Shown in pieces: positions 8,484 through 16,605 of a stretch of DNA of 49,708 bases. The DNA is from Candidatus Gastranaerophilales bacterium (GTDB lineage Bacteria; Cyanobacteriota; Vampirovibrionia; Gastranaerophilales; Gastranaerophilaceae). The position numbers were made by a program, and so were the translations under genes. The notes beneath the pieces are model-generated. The model saw only the letters and a list, made by a program, of their open reading frames with translations. It searched no databases and was not told where the DNA came from. The stretch's first letter is position 1, and every line of letters begins with the position of its first letter. The stretch covers positions 1-49,708 of the forward strand of contig CAAHDT010000028.1 of assembly GCA_900770525.1 (NCBI GenBank), written 5' to 3'.

Positions 8484-9587
8484 ATGAAACTAAAAAATTT
8501 GCAACTGACAAATTACAGAAACTGTAAAAATATAGTTTTAGATTTTAATTCTTCTAAAACATTGATAATTGGAAAAAATGCCCAAGGGAAAACAAATATT
8601 TTAGAAAGCATTTATTTTTTGTCAACTCTCAAAAGTCCAAGAACTTCCAATAATATAGAGCTTATAAATTTTGATGCAAATGATGTAAAAATTGAGTCAG
8701 AAATTATCAAAGCAGACACTGAAATAAATCTAAAATACCTGTATACAAGAGAAAAAAACAGAGAACTGCGAGTAAATTCACTAAAAACTACCCCTAAAAA
8801 CTTCAAATCAGTTCTTAAAACAGTTTTATTCTCTACAGCGGACTTGTTGTTGCTAAGGGGAAATCCTTCTGACAGAAGAGATTGGCTAGACAGAGCAATC
8901 TCACAAATTTATCCTGCTTATGACGAAAGGTTATCAAAATACGACAAAATCAGAATTCAAAAAAACAACTGCCTTAAAGATTACCTAAAAACCGGAAATC
9001 TTAACCAAACATTACTGGATGTTTACAATGAACAACTTACAATTACCGGTAGTAACATAATTTATCTGAGGATAAAATTTCTTAAAGAAATAGAAAAAAT
9101 TGCCAAAGAAAAACATCGAACAATTAGCGAAAGTGAAGACCTAACAATTAAATACGATTGCAGTTTCTTAAATGGAGAAACCGAACTTGAAGATATTGTT
9201 GAAGCGTTTAAAAACTCAATTTCAGAAAGACAAGACGAGGAACTACGCAGAGGTCAAACTTGTGTAGGTCCACACAGAGATGATATCTTATTTTTTATAA
9301 ACCAAAACGAAGCAACAAAATATGCCTCTCAAGGGCAACAAAGAACTGTTGTACTTGCGTTAAAGCTGTCTGAACTTGACATAATAACAACAAAAACAGG
9401 CGATGAACCAATTTTATTATTAGACGACGTTCTCGCCGAACTGGACGATTTAAGACAGAATTATTTGTTAAAATCTATCAACCAAAATACGCAAACAATA
9501 ATAACATCCGTTGACACAATCTTATTTGAAGATGAATTTCTAAAAGATGTGAACATCTATAAAATAGAAAACGGAAATCTAATTTAA
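8484..9587 (+). CDS. recF: DNA replication and repair protein RecF
   Basis: An SMC-like ATPase of 367 residues that binds gapped DNA and helps RecOR load RecA. It shows the RecF N terminus KLKNLQLTNYRNC, Walker A GKNAQGKTN (about 30-38), the SDRRDWLDRAI region near 127-138, the ABC signature SQGQQRTVVLALKL around 282-295, and Walker B EPILLLDDVLAELD near 307-320. It is full length. No Shine-Dalgarno is visible and a TATAAT sits 7 bases before the ATG, suggesting leaderless expression. Its stop overlaps the convergent yraN stop by 4 bases. It is not next to dnaA, dnaN or gyrB here. Confidence 0.96.
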   Translation: MKLKNLQLTNYRNCKNIVLDFNSSKTLIIGKNAQGKTNILESIYFLSTLKSPRTSNNIELINFDANDVKIESEIIKADTEINLKYLYTREKNRELRVNSLKTTPKNFKSVLKTVLFSTADLLLLRGNPSDRRDWLDRAISQIYPAYDERLSKYDKIRIQKNNCLKDYLKTGNLNQTLLDVYNEQLTITGSNIIYLRIKFLKEIEKIAKEKHRTISESEDLTIKYDCSFLNGETELEDIVEAFKNSISERQDEELRRGQTCVGPHRDDILFFINQNEATKYASQGQQRTVVLALKLSELDIITTKTGDEPILLLDDVLAELDDLRQNYLLKSINQNTQTIITSVDTILFEDEFLKDVNIYKIENGNLI

Positions 9588-9934
9588 GGACAAGATATAT
9601 TTTTTAAGTGTTCTATTTTTAATTCAGGCTTTAAGGTTATCCCTACAACATCTATCCGATATTTTTTGACTTTGTTTTCACTCAAATAATATTGAACCCC
9701 AAGCCTGATATTATCATACTTACTCTTTGTTATAGCTTCAAATGGAGTTCCAAACGAATTAGTTTGTCTTGTCTTAACTTCAACAAAAACAACGGTATCC
9801 TTAATTTTAGCAATAATATCAATTTCGCAAAACCTAGAATAATGTTTGTTACGTTCAAGAATTTTATACCCGTTTTTTTCAAGATATCTGCATGCCAAAT
9901 CTTCTCCGGCAGCACCTACAACTTTATTATTCAC
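9584..9934 (-). CDS. yraN: YraN / UPF0102 family nuclease-like protein
   Basis: A 116-residue protein of the UPF0102 family, which has an endonuclease-like fold of the Holliday-junction-resolvase type but no settled role. The hallmark parts are present: GAAGEDLACRYLEKNGYKIL (residues 7-26), CEIDIIAKIKDTVVFVEVKTR with the D...EVK catalytic-type signature (about 36-56), and the later TKSKYDNIRLGVQYYL. Its ATG overlaps the stop of queF upstream (TAATG), which implies translational coupling. Its 3' end overlaps recF tail to tail. Confidence 0.93.
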   Translation of the reverse strand: MNNKVVGAAGEDLACRYLEKNGYKILERNKHYSRFCEIDIIAKIKDTVVFVEVKTRQTNSFGTPFEAITKSKYDNIRLGVQYYLSENKVKKYRIDVVGITLKPELKIEHLKNISCP

Positions 9935-10833
9935 TATTGCTTAATACTCTTTCTTGCATAAGTTTTTACATCAATTAACTTTTGAACATCCCCTAAATTA
10001 CAATTCCGACTCCAACGAGAAGGACAAATATCAATCCCGCCACGTCTTGTATATAAGATACTTACAAACAACTCATCATTTTTGTCTAAAATATCAAACA
10101 AACGTTTATAAATCATCTCACAACACTCTTCATGAAAGTGATATTCTGTACGAAATGAGCACAAATACTTTAACAAACCAACTTCTTGAATATGTTTTTG
10201 AGATTTATAGTAAATAAAAACATCTCCAAAATCAGGCTGATGTGTAACTCTGCAATTCGATCGTAAAGAATCAAATGTCAGATAGTGTTCTTTCGATTCT
10301 CCTTCATTTTGAATTTGCAATAATTCCGGAGCTTCTTTAAATTTATCAATTGTTATAGATTTTTCATCTATATAATCCAAAATATTTTTAAATTCGCTAT
10401 AAATTTCCACTCTTGGAGTATTATTTTCAATAAAATTAACAGTTACAACTGTTTGAAGTTTTTCGCTCAAATCTTTTTCTACAATCTTTTTGCAAATATC
10501 AAGACACTCCGCAACCGTTTGTCCATATCTTGTCATATTGAATGAATTCAAATATAACTTTAATGACTTTGACTCAACGATAAAATCATTATCACAGTTA
10601 TAATTCAACTTCATCAATCTCGTAACAGGTATACCATTCTCGGTCATTGCAGAAAACTCGTACGCATGCCAGACATCCCATCCGACAAACGGCAAATTTT
10701 TACCATCAATTTGATAGTGGTGACGATTATCTTCCCTTGGAACCGCTACAAGAAAAGTAGGATTATAACTTTCGCTTCCGTCAACTTTTTTCCCTAAATA
10801 TTTAGATGCAATATCGTTAGTCTTGTCTTGCAT
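9934..10833 (-). CDS. queF: NADPH-dependent 7-cyano-7-deazaguanine reductase QueF (long form)
   Basis: Reduces preQ0 to preQ1 in the queuosine pathway. At 299 residues it is the long, two-half form known from E. coli. ESKSLKLYLNSFNMTR (around 86-101) lies in the N-terminal half. SNCRVTHQPDFGDV (around 194-207) carries the catalytic Cys that forms a thioimide with preQ0, with the proton-donating Asp a few residues on, followed by YTRRGGIDICPSR. AGGAGGC lies just before the ATG. It is coupled to yraN by a one-base overlap. A queE gene lies 11 kb away, so pathway genes are scattered. Confidence 0.95.
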   Translation of the reverse strand: MQDKTNDIASKYLGKKVDGSESYNPTFLVAVPREDNRHHYQIDGKNLPFVGWDVWHAYEFSAMTENGIPVTRLMKLNYNCDNDFIVESKSLKLYLNSFNMTRYGQTVAECLDICKKIVEKDLSEKLQTVVTVNFIENNTPRVEIYSEFKNILDYIDEKSITIDKFKEAPELLQIQNEGESKEHYLTFDSLRSNCRVTHQPDFGDVFIYYKSQKHIQEVGLLKYLCSFRTEYHFHEECCEMIYKRLFDILDKNDELFVSILYTRRGGIDICPSRWSRNCNLGDVQKLIDVKTYARKSIKQ

Positions 10834-10870
10834 AGAGCCTCCTTGTCACCATATTAGCATAAAAAACATT

Positions 10871-10910
10871 AAAAAAGAGGCTCCCGCACAAAAACGCAAG
10901 AACCTCAAAA
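10871..10910 (-). terminator. Terminator of the ferredoxin gene
   Basis: GAGGTTCTTGCG and GCGGGAGCCTC pair over 11 bp on the minus strand and are followed by six T residues, 18 bases after the ferredoxin stop codon. Confidence 0.88.
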
Positions 10911-10927
10911 TTTATTTTGGAAGTTAA

Positions 10928-11104
10928 CTATTCAACAACGATAGCGCCAACAGGACAAGCATCTGCTGCTTCTTTAACACCATCTTCGTTATCAGCTACA
11001 GCTGATTCGTTAACAACTGCTTTATCTTCAATTGAAAATACGTCAGCGCAAACAGATTCACAAGCGCCGCATGCGATACAATCGTCAGTAATTTTTACAC
11101 TCAT
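10928..11104 (-). CDS. Small [4Fe-4S] ferredoxin
   Basis: A 58-residue electron carrier that is easily missed because it is so short. The N-terminal motif C9-x2-C12-x2-C15-x3-C19 and the C-terminal ACPVGAI with C50 fit a single-cluster 4Fe-4S ferredoxin of the Thermotoga/Desulfovibrio type, using Cys 9, 12, 15 and 50. Between them is an acidic stretch (residues 20-48), and the net charge is strongly negative, as usual for ferredoxins. AAGGAGA precedes the ATG. A TTGTGA / TATAAA pair 16 bases apart lies upstream. A plus-strand frame over the same DNA is an antisense shadow. Confidence 0.93.
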   Translation of the reverse strand: MSVKITDDCIACGACESVCADVFSIEDKAVVNESAVADNEDGVKEAADACPVGAIVVE

Positions 11105-11171
11105 TTTAGTTCTCCTTTTAATTTATACAATACATGAATTTCTTCACAATAAATATTCTATAACAAACAAA

Positions 11172-12347
11172 TTAAAATATCCAGTCTTTTATAAATTCAG
11201 CAACATTGTCAAAACCGTTAAGAACTCCCAAGTTTTTGCCTGAGCTGCTCTTATCGTAAACAAGTACCGGAACTTTTTCTCTTGTATGATCAGTTCCCTC
11301 AACACAAGGGTCACAACCATGGTCCGCCGTAATTATAAGCAAATCATCGTTGTTCATAGCATCAATTATTGCAGGTAAATATGTATCAATTTCTTCAATA
11401 GCCTTTCCGTAGCCTTTAGGATCATTTCTGTGTCCATAAAGCATATCGGTATCAACAAGATTGGTGAAAATCATCTCAAAATCTACATTTTGTTCTTTAT
11501 AATCAGAATAAGCAATTTTAGGCAACTCCAATTCACCTTTAACAGCTTTTAGCGTAAGTTCCAAACCTTCCTTATTAGAGCCGGTATGAATAGCGTGAGT
11601 TATACCTGCTTTTGAAAATATGTCCTCAATTTTGCCAATTCCGATAACTTTTCCGCCTTTATCCTTAATATCATTCAAAAGTGTATGCTTTGGAACCATT
11701 GAATAATCACGTCTGTCCTTAGAAATTCTTGTCGGTTTTCCGTCTATAATTTTATAAGGTCTTGCAATTACTCTTGAAACATTATAATTACCTTCATCCA
11801 AAAGTCTTCTTGCAATATGGCACCATTCGTACAAAGTTTCTAAAGGTATAACATCCGTATCAAGCGCAATTTGGAATACGCTATCTGCACTTGTATAAAC
11901 AATCGGGAATTTTGTTTTGTGATGTTCATCATTTAGTTGCTCAATTATAACTGTACCACTTGCGGGAATATTCGCTAAAACGCCGCCACAACCTGTTTCT
12001 GCAACAAACTTATCAATCAACTCTTTAGGAAAACCATTTGGAAATGTTGCAAAAGGTCTTTCGTTAATAAGTCCCATAAATTCCCAATGACCGGTTGTCG
12101 TATCTTTTCCTTTAGATTTTTCAATCATTGTGCCATATTTAGCAATAGGATTTTCAGTCTTAGAAATACCCATAAAATCTTGAATATTACCTAAACCCAT
12201 TTTAGAAAGGTTCGGAACATTCAGACCGTTGTTAAACTCGCAAACGTGTTTTAGCGTATTACACTCTGGAGTATCGTTAAAATCTCTACAATCATCCATT
12301 GCACCAATACCCATAGAGTCAATAACCATTACAATAGCTCGTTTCAT
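11172..12347 (-). CDS. deoB: Phosphopentomutase DeoB
   Basis: Interconverts (deoxy)ribose 1-phosphate and 5-phosphate in nucleoside breakdown. It belongs to the alkaline-phosphatase-like metalloenzymes and is full length at 391 residues. The N terminus KRAIVMVIDSMGIGAMDD carries metal ligands. GKDTTTGHWEFMG holds the active-site Thr region, and the second metal site includes TADHGCDP and TDHTREKVP. I chose the second ATG (12347) because AGGG sits 6 bases upstream of it, while the first ATG (12359) has none. Pth is upstream and the ferredoxin downstream on the same strand. Confidence 0.96.
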   Translation of the reverse strand: MKRAIVMVIDSMGIGAMDDCRDFNDTPECNTLKHVCEFNNGLNVPNLSKMGLGNIQDFMGISKTENPIAKYGTMIEKSKGKDTTTGHWEFMGLINERPFATFPNGFPKELIDKFVAETGCGGVLANIPASGTVIIEQLNDEHHKTKFPIVYTSADSVFQIALDTDVIPLETLYEWCHIARRLLDEGNYNVSRVIARPYKIIDGKPTRISKDRRDYSMVPKHTLLNDIKDKGGKVIGIGKIEDIFSKAGITHAIHTGSNKEGLELTLKAVKGELELPKIAYSDYKEQNVDFEMIFTNLVDTDMLYGHRNDPKGYGKAIEEIDTYLPAIIDAMNNDDLLIITADHGCDPCVEGTDHTREKVPVLVYDKSSSGKNLGVLNGFDNVAEFIKDWIF

Positions 12348-12416
12348 AATAACCCTCACAATCTTTTTTTACATCTTAGCACAAAGATTAAATTTTTGAG
12401 CTTAACTTAAAATGGA

Positions 12417-12971
12417 TTAATTATATAAATTTTGGGATTTTTCTATTCCTACATTTATAATAGATTTTGTAGCATTTATAGATTTATCCAAAACGACTTT
12501 CAAATCTTCTAACTGACATTTCGGAAAGTTTTGAAGAACATAATTTTCAGAAGCCCCTACTTGAGGTCCTATACCAACTTTTATTCTATTAAATTTATTT
12601 GTGCCTACATGCTGAATTATTGACTTTATACCGTTATGCCCACCATCAGAACCGTTTGCTCGCAATCTGATTTTTCCTATATTTAAGGCTATATCGTCAT
12701 AAATTATTATAATATCTTCCACCGCAATTTTATAGTAATCCATAACCGCACGAACAGCTTCTCCGGACAAGTTCATATAGGTAGTCGGTTTAATAAACAT
12801 AATATCTTGCCCATCAGACTTGATTTTCGCGATATAAGATTTAAGCTTTGACTCTTGCCTGAAATCGAATTTTTCTTCCGCTGCCCATCTGTCTAAAACC
12901 ATAAATCCTGTATTATGACGGGTAAAACAGTACTTTTCTCCAATATTTCCAAGTCCGACGACAAGTTTCAT
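12417..12971 (-). CDS. pth: Peptidyl-tRNA hydrolase
   Basis: A cytoplasmic esterase of 184 residues that recycles stalled peptidyl-tRNA. It shows the Pth signature: VGLGNIGEKYCFTRHNTGF (residues 4-22) with the catalytic His, KPTTYMNLSGEAV (61-73), IIIYDDIALNIGKIRLRANG with the catalytic Asp (88-107), and GGHNGIKSII. GGAGA precedes the ATG. It is divergent from the HTH regulator, with a 141-base gap holding both promoters. It lies 69 bases upstream of deoB. Confidence 0.97.
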   Translation of the reverse strand: MKLVVGLGNIGEKYCFTRHNTGFMVLDRWAAEEKFDFRQESKLKSYIAKIKSDGQDIMFIKPTTYMNLSGEAVRAVMDYYKIAVEDIIIIYDDIALNIGKIRLRANGSDGGHNGIKSIIQHVGTNKFNRIKVGIGPQVGASENYVLQNFPKCQLEDLKVVLDKSINATKSIINVGIEKSQNLYN

Positions 12972-13031
12972 TTTCTATCTCCGCATATAATCAATAATCA
13001 CTGTATAATTTTAACTCAAATAAATATTGTC

Positions 13032-13106
13032 GTCATGACCTGTCCTGTTTTCGCTTAACAAAATGATAAATAGAACTTAATGTATAATTGCAAACTACAT
13101 GAGGAT
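13032..13106 (+). promoter_or_regulatory. Divergent promoter region with a palindrome, upstream of the HTH gene
   Basis: TATAAT at 13083-13088 is a -10 box for the HTH gene, and GAGGAT at 13101-13106 is its ribosome site. An 8-base palindrome GTCATGAC at 13032-13039 lies between the two divergent genes. It could be an operator for the neighbouring regulator, but this is inference only. Confidence 0.35.
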
Positions 13107-13112
13107 GAAATT

Positions 13113-13682
13113 ATGAAATCAAAAAATAAACCTATTATTCAAGAAAAAAGTTCAGAAAAAGTTGCTAAATTTTTAGAAAAAAACGGACTACATAAAAAAG
13201 ACTTTGCGGAAATGATTGGAGTCACATTGTCATATGTATACAATCTTATTGATAATGCAATTCCTTTTTCAACAAGAAGTACAACCTTAGAAAGAATTGC
13301 TACCGTTATGGAAATCGAACCCGAAATGTTTGAAGAATACAAAATTCCGCAAGAACCAATCGTAATAGACGAATTTGTTGAATATATTAAAGAAAAAATG
13401 CATTCTAAAAAGATATCCGTTATTAACTTTTTAAAATCTTTTCCACGCAAAAAACGTCTTGAAATAGTCGATATTTTAAGAGGAAGCCTCCCAATTCCAA
13501 TTGATTTCAAGGAACTTGCAATGATTTCTCAAGTGCTTGACTTAGATAAAGATGAAATCTACTCAATGTGGGAAAAAAGAATGAAACAAGTTCTCGAAAC
13601 AAATGGTATGAATATCTACGCAAATGCCGCACTTGTCAATGCAATGTTTGACTGCGCAAAAAAACACATTAACCTTGAATAA
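13113..13682 (+). CDS. XRE-family HTH protein
   Basis: A 189-residue DNA-binding protein. Residues about 13-65 form a Cro/C1-type helix-turn-helix (FLEKNGLHKKDFAEMIGVTL, then YVYNLIDN). Residues about 85-140 hold further helices with a second HTH-like look (MHSKKISVINFLKSFPRKKR). The C-terminal 50 residues are helical. The start is the ATG with GAGGATG upstream; an ATG 33 bases earlier lies on the -10 element and has no ribosome site. It is followed by a strong terminator, so it is its own transcription unit. Targets are unknown. The palindrome upstream might allow autoregulation. Confidence 0.85.
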   Translation: MKSKNKPIIQEKSSEKVAKFLEKNGLHKKDFAEMIGVTLSYVYNLIDNAIPFSTRSTTLERIATVMEIEPEMFEEYKIPQEPIVIDEFVEYIKEKMHSKKISVINFLKSFPRKKRLEIVDILRGSLPIPIDFKELAMISQVLDLDKDEIYSMWEKRMKQVLETNGMNIYANAALVNAMFDCAKKHINLE

Positions 13683-13780
13683 AAATATAGCCAAATAGGT
13701 AATTGTAAATCTTGTATGATGCTAGTTTAATATAATTAAATCTTTTTCATACTTCCAGCTATTCTTAATTCCAACATGAT

Positions 13781-13804
13781 GAGTCCTTCGGGGCTCTTTT
13801 TTTT
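13781..13804 (+). terminator. Terminator of the HTH gene
   Basis: GAGTCC-TTCG-GGGCTC is a 6-bp stem with the stable TTCG loop, followed by eight T residues, about 100 bases after the HTH stop codon. The T-run points only to the plus strand. Confidence 0.9.
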
Positions 13805-13811
13805 ATACTTT

Positions 13812-14621
13812 TTATAAATTAATCAATTCAATTTTGGAATAAGAAAGGTCATAGAACAAACTGCCCGCCGCAACAAACTTGTCAATTGCAGCACTGGCAT
13901 AAAAGATATCGTTTCCTTTTCCTGAAAAATCCGTATGCATATCTCGTGCAATCAAATCTTCTTTTATAAATTGTGCAAAAGCCACAGCAGGATTAATAAA
14001 TTTACTTTCGTCACATATTGCGGAAAGTTGGTTCAACAAGAAAGGATAATGCGTACACCCTAAAATTATTTTATCCGGATTACACAAAAGCATTTCATCC
14101 AATTTACTTTTTATTTTTTCAATAGCCTCGTGAGTATTTTCTTCCTTATTTTCAACCATTCTAACCCACTCAGGACAAGCTATTTCAACAATTTGTTTGG
14201 TGACATCATATTTGTGTATTCCACTCGCATAAGCATGAGAATTGATTGTGGCAGGAGTTGCAAATACCCCAATTTTTTCAACAGGCAAACCTGCAATTAT
14301 TTTGGTAACAGACTGAATAATCGGATATAACTTAAACGAATAATTATCTTTTAAACTTTCATAAACAGTTGCAGATGTAGTATTACAAGCCATTACAACA
14401 GCTTTAACCTTTTGAGTTTCAAAAAAACTAAAAGCCTTTTTAGAAAAATCGATTAATTCATCTTTTGTTTTTTCGCCATATGGCATGTTTTTTGTATCGC
14501 CGAAATATACACAACTCTCTTCCGGCATGATTTTTTTAAACTCAGAAAAAACGGTCAAACCACCGACACCGGAATCGAAAAAACCTATAGGGGCATTTTT
14601 ATTTACTGTTCTTGAAATAAT
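13812..14621 (-). CDS. murI: Glutamate racemase, apparently lacking a standard start codon
   Basis: Makes D-glutamate for peptidoglycan. The catalytic Cys regions MACNTTSATV and LGCTHYPFL are present, as is the essential N-terminal GFFDSGVGGLTVF. That last motif lies upstream of the only in-frame TTG (14558), which therefore cannot be the true start, and no in-frame ATG, GTG or TTG exists between it and the preceding region. An in-frame ATT at 14621 lies exactly 8 bases after GGAGGG (14635-14630) inside the end of the amidase gene and would give 269 residues, the usual MurI length. I place the start there tentatively; the next codon is also ATT. The gene would overlap the amidase by 23 bases, suggesting translational coupling. 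Confidence 0.85.
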   Translation of the reverse strand: MISRTVNKNAPIGFFDSGVGGLTVFSEFKKIMPEESCVYFGDTKNMPYGEKTKDELIDFSKKAFSFFETQKVKAVVMACNTTSATVYESLKDNYSFKLYPIIQSVTKIIAGLPVEKIGVFATPATINSHAYASGIHKYDVTKQIVEIACPEWVRMVENKEENTHEAIEKIKSKLDEMLLCNPDKIILGCTHYPFLLNQLSAICDESKFINPAVAFAQFIKEDLIARDMHTDFSGKGNDIFYASAAIDKFVAAGSLFYDLSYSKIELINL

Positions 14622-16467
14622 TGTTAATTCCCTCCACTATAGCTTTTGCTGTAGCCTGTTTTCTTGACTCACTAAGCAACGCTGCTCTTTCTGATGTATT
14701 TGAAATAAATCCGATTTCTACAAGGATAGCCGGATCGGTTGTATGGTTGATTACATAAAACTTGGACTTAAACAGTCCTCTGTTAGGCGAATTACTGATA
14801 GCACTAACCAATGATGAATGTACAGACTGCGCAAGCGGAATACTTTCTTGGTGATAATAATGAGTTTCAATACCGCGAGAAGACTCACTAGTACTTGAAT
14901 TTACGTGGATACTTACAAAAATATCCGGTTGATATTCCTCTGAATAAGCTACTCTATCCGCAAGAGAAACATATGTATCCCCCGTTCTTGTCATAAGGAC
15001 TCCATACCCTTGCGCTTTCAACAATTTTTCTACACGTTTAGCAACATCAAGTGTAATGAATTTTTCATGAGCACCATTTCTTGTTGCACCAACATCAGAA
15101 CCACCATGTCCTGCATCAATAACTACTTTATGTTTTCCACTGGTACCCTTTGGGGTTGATGGCGTTTGAACTTCAGTAGTTTTGGCAGGTTGAGCCGGAG
15201 TTACTGTCTGAGTAGTTTTTGGCTCGTCTTGCCTTGGAGCTTTAATTTGGATTTTCAAAGATTTACCATCTGCGCCGGTAAATGCTGTAACAAGGCTTCC
15301 GTATTCAATCGGAATTGTAAGTTTCAAACCTTTGGGCTGATTAGTAATTTTTGCTTTAGCAAATGCAGTTCCGGCAAATGCTTTTTCAAAATCATAATCA
15401 TTAAAAGCAGTTATATTATACAAATAAGCAATAACTTCAGTATTTGTTCTATCAAAACCATGAACAAGTGCCGTACTAAAATTCAATGTCATGGCACTAG
15501 ATTGTTTATCAATCACAGCGTTAGAGTATCCTGTGATACTACCGTCTGCGCTTGGCAAGATTCCGTAACTTATCTTCTCAGTATTACCAATCAAAAGAGA
15601 TTGATTATCTTTTGCATAAATCGGAATATATTTTGTTACATCAGGAGTTGTAATAACAACTCTAGCCTTATTCACGGAGAACTGTCCTATTCTGAACTTA
15701 TCACTTCCGCCGAGGCTATATTCCTTGTTTCTCAATGCCGGATTTACAAGAGTATTAGGCAAATCAAATATTATTCTTGACGGATTTGTTAAAATCATAG
15801 GTTTTTCAATTCCGACAGAACCCATTCCGCCTAATAATACGGCGCCGTTTTTTGCTGAAACTCTATCTACATAAAATTTGGTATTAAGGCGCAATTCCTG
15901 TTTTACAAATGATTGAGAATTGAATGCGTTATTAATTTGAGAAATTGCATCATTTTGACTAACTGCAGCAGAAACTGTCATATATTCGTAAAAATCACTG
16001 GAAGATGAATGGTCATCTCTATATGTATTCTGCATAAACGGGTTTTGCGCAATAGAGTTTTTAAACTTTATAATAAGATTATTTTGAACTTGCAAAAACT
16101 GCATAGCAGAAATATCAAAGCCGTCATCATAATTAATTACAACTCTAACGATATGCGGATTAGTTGAAAATTGTGAAATCTTAACATGCTTAATTCCGCT
16201 CGATTCAAATTGCCAATCTTTTTTAGAACCGGCAAGAATTGTATCCGGCAAATCGAAATAAACCCTTGTCGGATTAGAAAGCTTTACGACCTTGATACTT
16301 TTAATATCAGCCATATCGCTCAAATTGTTTGACGTCAAAGAAATAAGTGCATTTGAAGTATCTATATTTGCCGAAGTGATTTTGAAAATGTTTTCAGCGT
16401 ATGCTCCGGAAACAAAATTTAGTGTAAATGCAATAAAAAATGTTAAAAGTAATAATAATTTTTTCAT
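14599..16467 (-). CDS. N-acetylmuramoyl-L-alanine amidase with two AMIN-like domains
   Basis: A secreted peptidoglycan hydrolase of 622 residues, probably periplasmic. It starts with a signal peptide (1-24, ending GAYA). AMIN-like domains follow around 35-110 and 198-280, each with a PTRVYFDLP- or PSRIIFDLP-type core; AMIN domains target amidases to the cell wall or septum. A Pro/Thr linker (about 415-445) leads to a C-terminal Amidase_3 domain (448-620). The zinc-site motifs are DAGHGG near 452, HEKFITLD, and VSIHVNSS, with VEIGFISN near the end holding the catalytic Glu. Its end overlaps the likely start of murI. A TATAAT lies 18 bases before its ATG. Confidence 0.95.
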   Translation of the reverse strand: MKKLLLLLTFFIAFTLNFVSGAYAENIFKITSANIDTSNALISLTSNNLSDMADIKSIKVVKLSNPTRVYFDLPDTILAGSKKDWQFESSGIKHVKISQFSTNPHIVRVVINYDDGFDISAMQFLQVQNNLIIKFKNSIAQNPFMQNTYRDDHSSSSDFYEYMTVSAAVSQNDAISQINNAFNSQSFVKQELRLNTKFYVDRVSAKNGAVLLGGMGSVGIEKPMILTNPSRIIFDLPNTLVNPALRNKEYSLGGSDKFRIGQFSVNKARVVITTPDVTKYIPIYAKDNQSLLIGNTEKISYGILPSADGSITGYSNAVIDKQSSAMTLNFSTALVHGFDRTNTEVIAYLYNITAFNDYDFEKAFAGTAFAKAKITNQPKGLKLTIPIEYGSLVTAFTGADGKSLKIQIKAPRQDEPKTTQTVTPAQPAKTTEVQTPSTPKGTSGKHKVVIDAGHGGSDVGATRNGAHEKFITLDVAKRVEKLLKAQGYGVLMTRTGDTYVSLADRVAYSEEYQPDIFVSIHVNSSTSESSRGIETHYYHQESIPLAQSVHSSLVSAISNSPNRGLFKSKFYVINHTTDPAILVEIGFISNTSERAALLSESRKQATAKAIVEGINNYFKNSK

Positions 16468-16515
16468 AACAGCATATCCAAAATTATTATATATTGCTCA
16501 AGCTGATTTTTCAAA

Positions 16516-16542
16516 TTGTCAATTTTTGTAAATTTTTATAAT
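16516..16542 (+). promoter_or_regulatory. Candidate promoter of the TPR gene
   Basis: TTGTCA (16516-16521) and TATAAT (16537-16542) are 15 bases apart. The start would be near 16549, giving a leader of about 57 bases to the GTG at 16606. Confidence 0.45.
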
Positions 16543-16605
16543 TTATCTTAAAGTTTTCTGCTTAATATGCCGTCTATAAGATTAATAAAAAATGGAGAGG
16601 TTATT

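Noticed and set aside
10917..11243. Plus-strand 108-residue frame over the ferredoxin
   Set aside because: The minus strand codes a clear 4Fe-4S ferredoxin with promoter, ribosome site and terminator; the plus frame is its shadow.
13812..14558. murI starting at the TTG at 14558
   Set aside because: This start would remove the essential GFFDSGVGG motif, which is intact and in frame upstream.
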